Below, in pieces: positions 42,705 to 51,507 of a stretch of DNA of 64,000 nt; position 1 is the stretch's first letter, and each line of letters starts with the position of its first letter. The DNA is from Naumovozyma dairenensis CBS 421 (taxonomy: Eukaryota; Ascomycota; Saccharomycetes; Saccharomycetales; Saccharomycetaceae). The stretch covers positions 930,001-994,000 of the forward strand of contig NC_016486.1 in the NCBI RefSeq assembly GCF_000227115.2. The letters run 5' to 3'. The notes under the pieces were generated by a model that saw nothing but the letters and a program-made list of their open reading frames with translations, ran no database searches and was not told the DNA's origin. The translations under genes were made by a program, and so were the position numbers.

Positions 42705-42990
42705 TATCGGATCAACCCCTTCAATTGAACCGCGATGTGGAATTTATAAGTGGACAATGTAATAAGATAGAAGATTAAAGAGATTCCCACTAACTACAAA
42801 GAAAAAAAATGTAAAAATGAATAAACATATTCGATCAACGTATACACTATTAAGGAACTCGTTAAGTTATTAATAAAAAATTAGCATTAGCATCAGCATT
42901 AGCATGAACAACGTAAACGCTACCACCCAAGAACACACTGATAACTCTGTGCCAAAAGAAAAGAAATAGAGACGCCTATAACACTATTGA
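42705..42990 (+). mobile_element. LTR/leader-like retroelement relic, copy 2
   Basis: Related to the segment at 22800-23110 over about 280 bp, with matching blocks in the same order. Here an ATG at 42904 opens a frame reading MNNVNATTQEHTDNS; copy 1 has the equivalent TQDHADNS without an ATG. Similarity continues past a likely one-base frameshift (KEIETPITLLINQ here, NKDIPMALVLNQ in copy 1), so the homologous part was once coding. Identification as the LTR/gag start of a Ty-like element is inferred from the TATA-like box and layout. Confidence 0.4.
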
Positions 42991-43237
42991 TAAATCAGTG
43001 CATATTGTACATCTTGTACATCTTGTAGATCTTGTATATCTTGTATAGATATTCTGTCTGGACACTTTGCGACGCTGCCGCCAAGGATTATGACAGGCGG
43101 AGAGAAGTAACAGAGGGTAATGCTGTTCCTCCCGAAAAAAGTTCCGGCTTTCCGGCTTTCCCAATTCGCAATTCGCAATTCGCAATTCCCAGTGGAAGGG
43201 GAAATTACAGCTTTCCAATTCCGCTGGGAAACTTCCA

Positions 43238-43245
43238 GCTGGACA
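43238..43245. repeat. 8-bp target-site duplication, left outer copy
   Basis: GCTGGACA directly precedes the left terminus of hAT copy 1. The same 8-mer directly follows the right terminus of hAT copy 2 at 50244-50251. Eight base pairs is the target duplication length of hAT transposons, and the match does not extend to a ninth base on either side. Confidence 0.65.
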
Positions 43246-45287
43246 AAGGTCTGGGACGGATAGAATTTTTGGTCTGCCCTTAGGGGTTCGGTCCTACCCT
43301 ACCTTTTTTTAATCCCCAGTGAAAATCTTCAATCCTGACCAAAAGTCTATCCTAATCCAATCCATTTTTTCGAGTATTCCATGAGAGCTTATTAGTAGTG
43401 CCATATTAAGTGTTTTCATGACAGCTTTTTAGTTCAGTATGTCTCAAATGTCTTCTTATCTGTACATATATAGTATTTAAATGGATAATAGCCCATATGT
43501 TTTATCTGCTTGAAAGTTTTAAATGTTTTGAAGGTTAACAAATATATAATTGTACAGTTGTTTGGCTATTGGTTAGTGATTCACAATTAACTACTGAAAG
43601 AAAACTAAAGATAATTTCTTATTTATTTTACTTATTTTTTATTCTTTATTAGTTGTTTTTGAAACATATGCTTAGTTAATCTTCCAAAGCATAAACTAAA
43701 TAAATACAAACTTCATCAAAAGATTAATTTGAATAGGTGATGGTGACTTGCACTTTTAATGGTTAAGGATGCTATTCATTCCAGATGTGTCCCTTTGGGG
43801 AAGTATGCTCCTTTCTGCTCCTTTTCCTCTTATAGGTGAGAGAGAATATATAATTATGTAAACCATATATGGAAGAAAAATTCCTCGTTTATTACTCATA
43901 AAATTTAATGGCACACAACATCACATCGTGTTATAAGACATGTTCTGGAACAATCTCATAAACTTTTAATGAAATAGCAGGTTTTGTTAGCATTTTCACT
44001 AAAAATTGTAACAAGATCAACAGTAATGGCGAAGATCAGTGAACTTTTTTCAAAAGATAAAAGAAAAGTAGTTTCTGAGGACTCTTGACCAACTAAAAGA
44101 GAATCTACAGAAAAGGCAACCATCCACTTACTTGAACCAAACAACGACAAGCCAGTTGTCGACAATGCTAACCTTTTAGACCAAGCTGTCGAAGTAGTTG
44201 TCCCTTCATTAACGCATAATCCAGACATTACCTTTTGACTTGTTTACTATGCTCAAGCTTCAAAATTACAGTCATCCATCTTCACATTATTTGCCGAACT
44301 AATTATGACAAATAAGGAAGAAATTTCCAATGAAATCCACAACTTTTGTAAGGTTTATAATGCAGCTGAGAAGACAATATGTAACCACTGTACTACTTGG
44401 GAGGACAAAATGACGTACTCAAATAATCCTTCTGAAAAACTGAAAAAAACAATTAAACAACCCACAAACTTATTGATACTGAAAGGATTACCATCCATCA
44501 AATTTTGCTTGTTCCTGGTCAAGAGTCAGAGAAATTGGGAAAAAAAGCTGCCTCAATATTAAGTTTTACTACCAATCAAGTTGTAAAACGTGACGTTTTG
44601 AAGAATACTCCATCTGGCTCGCCGACACTATGAGCTCATACAGTGCAATTACCAAGTCTACTTTCAAAAATGCTTTTGGCTTACATGTTCCAGAATCTTT
44701 TCAAAACGGAATTGCAAAAGCCTGAGCTCGAAGGTAATCATGCTTAGAAACAAGATCAAAACTTTCCTCTCAAGGATAACCTAGCAAGACTTCCTAACAT
44801 GTTCGAGGAAACCGAAATAATTATAGGCTCTACAGAGTCACATATAGGAGTAGTAATTTTAGGGGAAGTTCAGATAATAAAAAATGCTGGATCTCCTTTT
44901 CTTAGTTCCGAAAGTGATGACTGGTTATCAAATACCAATCCTGAATATACAAGCAATAATTTCTATCTCCTTAGTAAGGAAGGAGAACTGCTTCTAATAG
45001 CGGTCCCAAGGACTTACTGCAAGTACTAAGAAATAGAGATCAATGGAAATGAGTTAAATAAAAATGTACAGTATATAATCTATACAAAAATATTATAAAA
45101 TCTTGTTTACCACTACTATTATTTCATTTATTTCATTTTTTCCAATTCTTGCCCCAATTCATGACCAGAATGTACCAACCCTATTTTCAACCCATAGAAT
45201 TTGGTTTCTATCCTACCTTTTTCTTAAAAAATTTCCCTTCCAGTCATAGCTTTTCCAATCTATTAATCCTAATCCGTCTCAGGCCCA
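43246..45287 (+). mobile_element. Decayed hAT-type DNA transposon, copy 1
   Basis: About 2.04 kb. The left end AAGGTCTGGGACGGATAG corresponds to CAGGCCTGGGACGGATAG of copy 2. The right end ATCCTAATCCGTCTCAGGCCCA is its inverted counterpart (copy 2: ATCCATCCCAGGCCTG). Terminal inverted repeats of about 22 bp starting CAGG, subterminal repeats of TCCTAA/CCTACC type and an 8-bp target duplication shared with copy 2 point to the hAT superfamily, which is known in Saccharomycetaceae (the Rover and Roamer families, from memory). The termini here carry substitutions. The interior has only a broken frame with no transposase motif I can recognise, so it is presumably non-autonomous. Confidence 0.65.
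44026..45029 (+). pseudogene. Broken reading frame inside hAT copy 1
   Basis: From ATG 44026 a hydrophilic frame can be followed for about 1 kb, interrupted by at least two in-frame stops (after about 20 and 73 codons) and by frameshifts before it ends at the TAA at 45027-45029. Recognisable stretches shared with copy 2 include MTNKEEISNEI, AAEKTICNHCTTWEDKMTYSNNP and IFEETEIIIGSTESHIG. I see none of the hAT transposase features (RNase H-like core, C-terminal dimerisation segment), so its function is unknown. A 66-bp in-frame segment at about 44909-44974 is present here and absent in copy 2. Confidence 0.5.
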
Positions 45288-46031
45288 ATTTTTGCCTCTG
45301 AGGAAGCAGCCGTGGAACTTTTCCTGACGGGGTGAAGATGGAGATTATCTCGATATACCATTTTAGGAAGGTAACCAAATCAACATTGCGACGGGAATAT
45401 CTCGTACCAACTGTAAACCTTCACTTTCTCGAAATAAACCCAATTATAATTGACATCTTGTTTTGGAAGTATGTATTGATTGATTTCACATATCCATATA
45501 TGACAGGTTGAATGAGATATTTCCCAATACTATCATTTTTCATAACTTCCTTCAGTGATCTTAAATCAGAAGTTATATAATGATTCCAAAAGAACCTATC
45601 ATCAGCAGTCCCCCACACACAACAGCCAGCCTTGTCGTTATATCCATTCCTTTTTCCAAGGAATTAGTCAAACCATAACCATATGAAAAATAAAGGGAGA
45701 ATTTATTCAAATCAGTAGGTTCTCTTAAGTTGCGAGTAAGAGTGACAGAGCATAAAAGGATGCATGATATCTTGTTTGCCATACCCCATGAACTTTATAG
45801 CTTTTCTGTTTCCCTCTACCAAGTATTTTTTTAATTCGTTTACGAAGGCTCGGCGGCTAACGGCAGTCCATTTCGAGTAGGTATTGTTTGCTAAACACTG
45901 ACCTCTTTAAAAATCGTTCATAGAAAAAACAAAATGAAAGCAATAAAATATTTATTCTAATGAAATATATGTAGTTTTCGTTTTATATAACTATTATAAT
46001 ATGAAAATATATAAAAATATTCGTATTTTTA
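45288..46031. other. Inter-element DNA downstream of the quinone reductase gene
   Basis: 744 bp between hAT copy 1 and the 3' end of the quinone reductase gene. It contains a broken small frame on the minus strand (45421-45782) and no other gene. The 8 bp next to the copy 1 right end are ATTTTTGC, different from the outer duplication. Confidence 0.5.
45421..45782 (-). pseudogene. Frameshifted small protein with a signal-like N-terminus
   Basis: On the minus strand a frame opens at 45782 with MANKISCILLCSVTL, a short hydrophobic start resembling a signal peptide. Around 45620-45660 this frame loses its character while a second phase continues with GCCVWGTADDRFFWNHY and runs to a stop at 45421. 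Joined, they would give about 120 residues, so one indel may have broken a small secreted protein. I recognise no family. It lies inside the putative composite transposon. Confidence 0.35.
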
Positions 46032-46817
46032 CTAATCCTTGCGAATATGTAAAGAGAATCCCTTTTCATTGCTTGCATCGACAATCTCTTGCTTCAATTC
46101 CTTTGTTTTTGGATCATAATCCTCAGCTTGCTTTCTGTATGCGATTGGTTTCAAAGAGTCAATATCTTTGAAATGGTTGTACAAATCTTCCAAAATAGAA
46201 TTGAACTTATTATCAGTTATATTGTAAGCTGAATATGTAACGAATGGTGGTAAGATAGTCATCCCAGTGTAAAACAACATTCCATGTTGAATAGGGAATA
46301 AAAGGTCATTAATTGGACCATGTATACCGGTCGCAGAATAATGACTTTCGGCCCCACCAGTAGAAACCATTAGCATTGCCTTCTTACCAGCAAAGGCACC
46401 ATCACCAAATCTTTCAGGACGGTAGTATGCTAATCCAGCACTAAAAACTCTGTCTACCCAACCTTTCAAGATAGCAGGAAAACAAGTCCACCATAATGGG
46501 AATTGGAGGATGACTAAATCCGCCCATTCCAATTTTTCTTGTTCAGCAACGACATCTGGTGTCAACTTGTGATCTTGGAAAGCAGCTAAGGATTCTGGCG
46601 CAACCTCTAATCTTGTTCCCTTTTCATGAGTTTCGGGGAAGTCGTCTTCTGTGACTTCTGATTTCCAATTCATTCTGTACAGATCTGAGACTTTGACTTC
46701 AAGGCCTTGAGATTCTAAATTCTTGACAGTAGCGTCTAATAGAGACCCATTGAACGATTTACGTTCTGGATGACCAAAGACGATTAAAACTTTTTTGATA
46801 GTGTTGGAAGTTGTCAT
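46032..46817 (-). CDS. NQO-type NAD(P)H:quinone oxidoreductase (flavodoxin-like fold)
   Basis: Predicted FAD-dependent two-electron quinone reductase of the NQO1/NQO2/MdaB-like family, probably cytosolic and protective against quinone stress. The 261-residue frame is intact. Visible motifs are GHPERKSFN (residues 15-23) at the cofactor phosphate site, FPLWWTCFPAILKGWVDRVF (about 105-124), typical of the family, and TGGAESHYSATGIHG (about 153-167), the signature loop near the nicotinamide/quinone site. S. cerevisiae has no gene of this type at this locus; its Lot6 and Ycp4 belong to different flavodoxin-like families. It is the only intact gene between two hAT copies. Acquisition by transfer from another fungus or a bacterium is possible but untested. 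Confidence 0.88.
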   Translation of the reverse strand: MTTSNTIKKVLIVFGHPERKSFNGSLLDATVKNLESQGLEVKVSDLYRMNWKSEVTEDDFPETHEKGTRLEVAPESLAAFQDHKLTPDVVAEQEKLEWADLVILQFPLWWTCFPAILKGWVDRVFSAGLAYYRPERFGDGAFAGKKAMLMVSTGGAESHYSATGIHGPINDLLFPIQHGMLFYTGMTILPPFVTYSAYNITDNKFNSILEDLYNHFKDIDSLKPIAYRKQAEDYDPKTKELKQEIVDASNEKGFSLHIRKD

Positions 46818-47195
46818 TTTTTTGATTGTTTAAGTGGTTGCTTTTCTTGGATTGTTGTTTGCTTGATATGTTATTATTGATATCTTGCTAGTAACAGTAA
46901 ATGTAATGTTATAAGAAATTCATTTCGAAATATAATTCTTTCTCCAGACAGAGCCTACTATTTATATATTTTTCATTTTGTCTTTCTTATAACACTGTGA
47001 TGGATACCTCGAGGCAGACCCTTATGTAATTGAACATAGGTTAGCTGATGCTTTAGCTGTGTGTCGTTTCTGTTTGCTGACCTAATATTCCTCAAGATTT
47101 GTCATATTATGTATACTATCGAGGGTCGGAGCGGTACGGATTAGAGGTAGTTTAGCGATTGATTTCGACGTTTAAGAATTACATTGTCTAATGTC

Positions 47196-47207
47196 CTCCG
47201 GCCGGAG
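47196..47207. promoter_or_regulatory. CTCCGGCCGGAG palindrome upstream of the quinone reductase gene
   Basis: A perfect 12-bp palindrome containing CCG/CGG half sites, the type bound by fungal Zn2Cys6 regulators as dimers. It lies about 380 bp before the gene's start codon. GC content here is far above the local average. Function is inferred. Confidence 0.4.
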
Positions 47208-47302
47208 AAATGATCCGATGGATTTAGGGAAATATTATACTATTATTAAATGTGTCTTATTTAATTTTTTTGTCGTGTATTTAGGCGTTCCGCGTTGTTG
47301 GC

Positions 47303-47322
47303 NNNNNNNNNNNNNNNNNNNN
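47303..47322. other. Assembly gap (20 N)
   Basis: Twenty undetermined bases upstream of the quinone reductase gene; true length unknown. Confidence 0.99.
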
Positions 47323-48646
47323 TGAATCTTTCAAATTTGAAACAAGTTTTCCCGCCATACCTACTTTTGGTCCATGCATTGAAAAAGCTAGAATTGGGAA
47401 GAATTTTTTGAAAAAAAGGTTGGGTAGTAATCAAAATTTGGGGATTTACACTAGGTTGATCTATTTTGGTCAAGGAGTGGGCAAGGATTGGAATAAAACA
47501 AAATAATAATAGTCCCATAATATGATTTTATGGTATATTTTTTATAGATTAAATAATAAAAAAAACAATGGTTTTGATTAAAAGCCAACCCGTCACACTG
47601 TTCATCATCAGCTGCCCATGTCCGCAACACCAATGTATCCCTGTGACGTCCCAGTGTGTCGTCGCAGTTGCTGCCGTCGCCGCCGCCGTGTTCGTCGAAG
47701 AATCAATCTAAGCTAACTAACCATAATAAATAGTACGTAGACCATATATATTGATAGTGTATACTACTACTACGGTATTCCTACCCGTGGATAGTATTAC
47801 GGATGATGTATGTTTTTGAGATCTGTGTGGCACCTATCCGCAAGAATGGCGACGGATAAGAAATGCTTACGCGTATGTCCTTCCGTTTTAGGTGAAATAA
47901 CTTTGGTGGCACTAATACTTGAAAAACTCGTGAAGTTCAGTGTGACGCATATACGTACTACACTCTAATGATCATTCTCCTTATACTTAATCAAATTACA
48001 ACTAGTATATAGCGACTATTATGTCATCCTTAGATCTCAGATTCAGGTCATCTAAACCAACCTAACAAGTATATGGCTGGCCAGATCAGGCCTGGGACGG
48101 ATAGGATTTTTGGTCTATCCTAAGGGATTTCGGGCCTACCCTACCTCTTTTTAATCCCCGCTGAAAATCTTCAATCCAATCCTAATCCTATCCTAACCTA
48201 AAGTCTATCCTAACTCAATCCATTTTTTCGAGTATTCCATGAGAGCTTATTAGTAGTGCCATATTAAGTGTTTTCATGACAGCTTTTTAGTTCAGTATGT
48301 CTCAAATGTCTTCTTATCTGTACATATATAGTATTTAAATGGATAATAGCCCATATGTTTTATCTGCTTGAAAGTTTTAAATGTTTTGAAGGTTAACAAA
48401 TATATAATTGTACAGTTGTTTGGCTATTGGTTAGTGATTCACAATTAACTACTGAAAGAAAACTAAAGATAATTTCTTATTTATTTTACTTATTTTTTAT
48501 TCTTTATTAGTTGTTTTTGAAACATATGCTTAGTTAATCTTCCAAAGCATAAACTAAATAAATACAAACTTCATACAAAAAGATTAATTTGAATAGGTGA
48601 TGGTGACTTGCTAACTTTTAATGGTTAAGGATGCTATTCATTCCAG

Positions 48647-49297
48647 NNNNNNNNNNNNNNNNNNNNNNNNNNNNNNNNNNNNNNNNNNNNNNNNNNNNNN
48701 NNNNNNNNNNNNNNNNNNNNNNNNNNNNNNNNNNNNNNNNNNNNNNNNNNNNNNNNNNNNNNNNNNNNNNNNNNNNNNNNNNNNNNNNNNNNNNNNNNNN
48801 NNNNNNNNNNNNNNNNNNNNNNNNNNNNNNNNNNNNNNNNNNNNNNNNNNNNNNNNNNNNNNNNNNNNNNNNNNNNNNNNNNNNNNNNNNNNNNNNNNNN
48901 NNNNNNNNNNNNNNNNNNNNNNNNNNNNNNNNNNNNNNNNNNNNNNNNNNNNNNNNNNNNNNNNNNNNNNNNNNNNNNNNNNNNNNNNNNNNNNNNNNNN
49001 NNNNNNNNNNNNNNNNNNNNNNNNNNNNNNNNNNNNNNNNNNNNNNNNNNNNNNNNNNNNNNNNNNNNNNNNNNNNNNNNNNNNNNNNNNNNNNNNNNNN
49101 NNNNNNNNNNNNNNNNNNNNNNNNNNNNNNNNNNNNNNNNNNNNNNNNNNNNNNNNNNNNNNNNNNNNNNNNNNNNNNNNNNNNNNNNNNNNNNNNNNNN
49201 NNNNNNNNNNNNNNNNNNNNNNNNNNNNNNNNNNNNNNNNNNNNNNNNNNNNNNNNNNNNNNNNNNNNNNNNNNNNNNNNNNNNNNNNNNNNNNNNN
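48647..49297. other. Assembly gap (651 N) inside hAT copy 2
   Basis: Undetermined bases between two parts that align with copy 1. The matching interval in copy 1 is about 470 bp. Long frames apparently crossing this gap are artefacts of the Ns. Confidence 0.99.
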
Positions 49298-49986
49298 AAG
49301 CTTCAAAATTACAGTCATCCATCTTCACATTATTTGCCGAACTAATTATGACAAATAAGGAAGAAATTTCCAATGAAATTCCACAACTTTTGTAAGGTTT
49401 ATAATGCAGCTGAGAAGACAATATGTAACCACTGTACTACTTGGGAGGACAAAATGACGTACTCAAATAATCCTTCTGAAAAACTGAAAAAAAACAATTA
49501 AACAACCCCCAAACTTATTGAAGGGATTACCATCCATCAAATTTTGTTTGTTCCTGGTCAAGAGTCAGAGAAATGGGGAAGAAAAGCTGCTCAATATTAA
49601 GTTTTACTACTAATCAAGTTGTAGAACGTGACGTTTTTGAAGAACGCTCCATCTGGTTCGCAGACGCTATGAACTCATACGGTGCAATTGACAAGTCTAC
49701 TTTCAAAAATGGCTTTGGTTTACATGTTCCAGAACTGGAATCGCAAAAGCCTGAGCTCGAAGTAATCAGGGTTAGAAACAAGATCAAAACTTCTCTCAAA
49801 GATAACTTAGCAAAACTTCCTAACATATTCGAGGAAACCGAAATAATTATAGACTCTACGGAGTCGCATATAGGAATAGTAATTTTAGGGGAAGTTCAGA
49901 TAATAAAAAATGCTGGATCTCCTTTTCTTAGTAAGGAAGGAGAACTGCTTCTAATAGCGGTCCTAAGGACTTACTGCAAGTACTAA
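49298..49986 (+). pseudogene. Broken reading frame inside hAT copy 2 (partial)
   Basis: Homologous to the 3' two thirds of the frame in copy 1. A longer intact piece survives here: from about 49573 to the stop at 49986, 137 codons including FTTNQVVERDVFEERSIWF and FKNGFGLHVPELESQKPE. Upstream it is split by at least one frameshift near 49378 (an extra T relative to copy 1) and one in an A run near 49492. No recognised domain. Confidence 0.5.
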
Positions 49987-50243
49987 GAAATAGAGATCAA
50001 TGGAAATGAGTTAAATAAAAATGTACAGTATATAATCTATACAAAAATATTATAAAATCTTGTTTACCACTACTATTATTTCATTTATTTCATTTTTTCC
50101 AATTCTTGCCCCAATTCATGACCAGAATGTACCAACCCTATTTTCAACCCATAGAATTTGATTTCTATCCTACCTTTTTCTTAAAAATTTCGCCCCCGAT
50201 TCTTGCTTTTTCATTCCATTAATCCTAATCCATCCCAGGCCTG

Positions 50244-50251
50244 GCTGGACA
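50244..50251. repeat. 8-bp target-site duplication, right outer copy
   Basis: GCTGGACA directly after the right terminus of hAT copy 2, identical to 43238-43245. Followed by GACAGACAG simple sequence. Confidence 0.65.
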
Positions 50252-50730
50252 GACAGACAGACAAGGCACTTTCCTTCCTCTTCTCTTCTCTTCTCTTCTC
50301 TTCTTTGAGCCAAGCAAGTGCAAGGAAGTCGTGTTACCGGAGGGAGCGCTTGGCACACAGATACTTTTTAGCCTCACTTACGAGCATTGATTGATTGACT
50401 CAACTGAAGCTGAACCGTTGGGACTGAAACTGAAACTGAAACTGAAACTGACCTATTCACATCTTCAACTATTCGTGTGCTTACTTGATCGATCATATCG
50501 TTGCTCATCTAGAACACATATACGTACACTCTTACGACTTATCAAGAACGAACACTCTTAACAGTTCACATCCCACTACGCTCTCCTCTCCTCTCCTCTC
50601 CTCTCCTCTCCAAAAGACAGCAAATAAAGTCACTCGCTAATTATAGATATTTCATTGCAATAACCACTGGGAAGTTGATTTTTTTTTTTGTTAAGTACCA
50701 ATCTAAGAACACTATCGCATATTATATTAC
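50252..50730. promoter_or_regulatory. YPD1 upstream region
   Basis: About 480 bp rich in simple repeats: TTCTC units near 50279-50303, GAAACT units near 50426-50450 and CTCTC units near 50580-50610. Polypyrimidine tracts of this type are common in yeast promoters. No gene is seen. Confidence 0.45.
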
Positions 50731-51273
50731 ATGATGCCTCACTCTATACCACAAGATATAATTAATTGGACTATACTGAATGAAATAATATCCATGGATG
50801 ATGATGACCCAGATTTCTCTAAACAATTAATCATTCAATATATTGATCAAGCTGAAACTGTATTTAATCAAATAGAAGAACATTTACAATCAACAAAGGA
50901 TTTAACTCAGTTAGATAGTTTGGGGCACTTCTTAAAGGGTTCATCTGCTGCACTAGGTTTACAAAGAATTGCTTGGGTTTGTGAAAGAATTCAAAACTTG
51001 GGAAGAAAATTGGAAGATAATTTCCCTAATCAAAAGGATTTATTAAAAGGTTTACCTAAAGATACTATTATACCAGAGTGTGATGATAACCAAGACATAA
51101 CACTACCAAACGATGATGAACTTGTTGATAAGAATAACGATAAGGATAATAAATTATATATCCTTTTAATAACAAAAGCGTTAAGACAAGCAAGATTGGA
51201 ATTTAAATTGGCAATAAATGATTTGTCCAAATATTATAAAACTGATCTATTCGCTAGTACGACAAGTTCATGA
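50731..51273 (+). CDS. YPD1: Phosphorelay intermediate Ypd1
   Basis: Histidine-containing phosphotransfer protein that carries phosphate from the osmosensor kinase Sln1 to response regulators Ssk1 and Skn7, controlling the HOG pathway. The 180-residue product (S. cerevisiae 167) contains the HPt core with phosphorylated His66 in LGHFLKGSSAALGLQRI, and the conserved N-terminal helix INWTILNEIISMDDDD. The loop at about 115-150 is longer and acidic compared with S. cerevisiae. Two adjacent ATGs start the frame. Position matches YDL235C. Confidence 0.96.
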   Translation: MMPHSIPQDIINWTILNEIISMDDDDPDFSKQLIIQYIDQAETVFNQIEEHLQSTKDLTQLDSLGHFLKGSSAALGLQRIAWVCERIQNLGRKLEDNFPNQKDLLKGLPKDTIIPECDDNQDITLPNDDELVDKNNDKDNKLYILLITKALRQARLEFKLAINDLSKYYKTDLFASTTSS

Positions 51274-51507
51274 TCAGTTTCCCTTAAAACAAAAAATAAC
51301 CAATTTCATATCTACATTTATCATATCTTTTTATTCACTTACTATTAAGTATATTTCTTATTTTTTCTAAAAATCTAAGAATAAAAATAAAAATAAAAAT
51401 AAAAATAAAAATTTAATCATTAAGAAAACATTAAATAAAACATTTGTTCATTGAAACAGAAAAATAATCTATCTACCCTATCTTACCTCACTTTATCCCC
51501 CTGAGCG

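Larger units (their letters stand above)
42510..43245. other. Repeat- and relic-bearing region after GYP7
   Basis: 736 bp with no intact gene. It has a 12-bp tandem repeat TATACCTATGTG (42581-42616, three full units and a diverged fourth), the second retroelement-like relic (42705-42990), a 9-bp ATCTTGTAC repeat at about 43009-43047, and a CAATTCG repeat near 43161-43185. It ends at the left edge of the hAT composite. Confidence 0.6.
46818..48086. other. Upstream region of the quinone reductase gene, with a 20-N gap
   Basis: 1.27 kb without a convincing gene. It contains a 12-bp CGG palindrome (47196-47207), the assembly gap at 47303-47322, and a locally GC-rich stretch near 47631-47698 with GTGACGTC and CGCCGCCGCC that is unlike the AT-rich surroundings. 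The 8 bp next to the copy 2 left end are GGCCAGAT. Confidence 0.5.
48087..50243 (+). mobile_element. Decayed hAT-type DNA transposon, copy 2 (with gap)
   Basis: Direct repeat of copy 1 with better-kept ends: left CAGGCCTGGGACGGATAGG, right CCTAATCCATCCCAGGCCTG, which are near-perfect inverted repeats of each other over about 22 bp. Subterminal TCCTAA and CCTACC motifs occur near both ends, as is usual for transposase-binding subterminal repeats. 48201-48646 and 49298-50190 align closely with copy 1 at about 43340-43784 and 44255-45218. A 651-N gap replaces the stretch equal to about 470 bp in copy 1, so a longer interior cannot be excluded. Right flank is GCTGGACA, equal to the left flank of copy 1; left flank GGCCAGAT has no partner. 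Confidence 0.7.

Noticed and set aside
48618..49421. Long frames on both strands across 48618-49421
   Set aside because: They consist almost wholly of N bases from the 651-base gap and carry no information.
43246..50243. Single-crossover insertion of a circle carrying one hAT element and the cargo
   Set aside because: That model would explain the matching outer 8-mers but predicts matching inner flanks as well; these differ. It remains possible only if the inner flanks decayed.
48078..50253. TGGCCAGA/TGGACAGA as an imperfect target duplication of hAT copy 2 alone
   Set aside because: It has one mismatch and is offset by one base on the left and two on the right from the termini, whereas GCTGGACA fits exactly at the outer ends of both copies.
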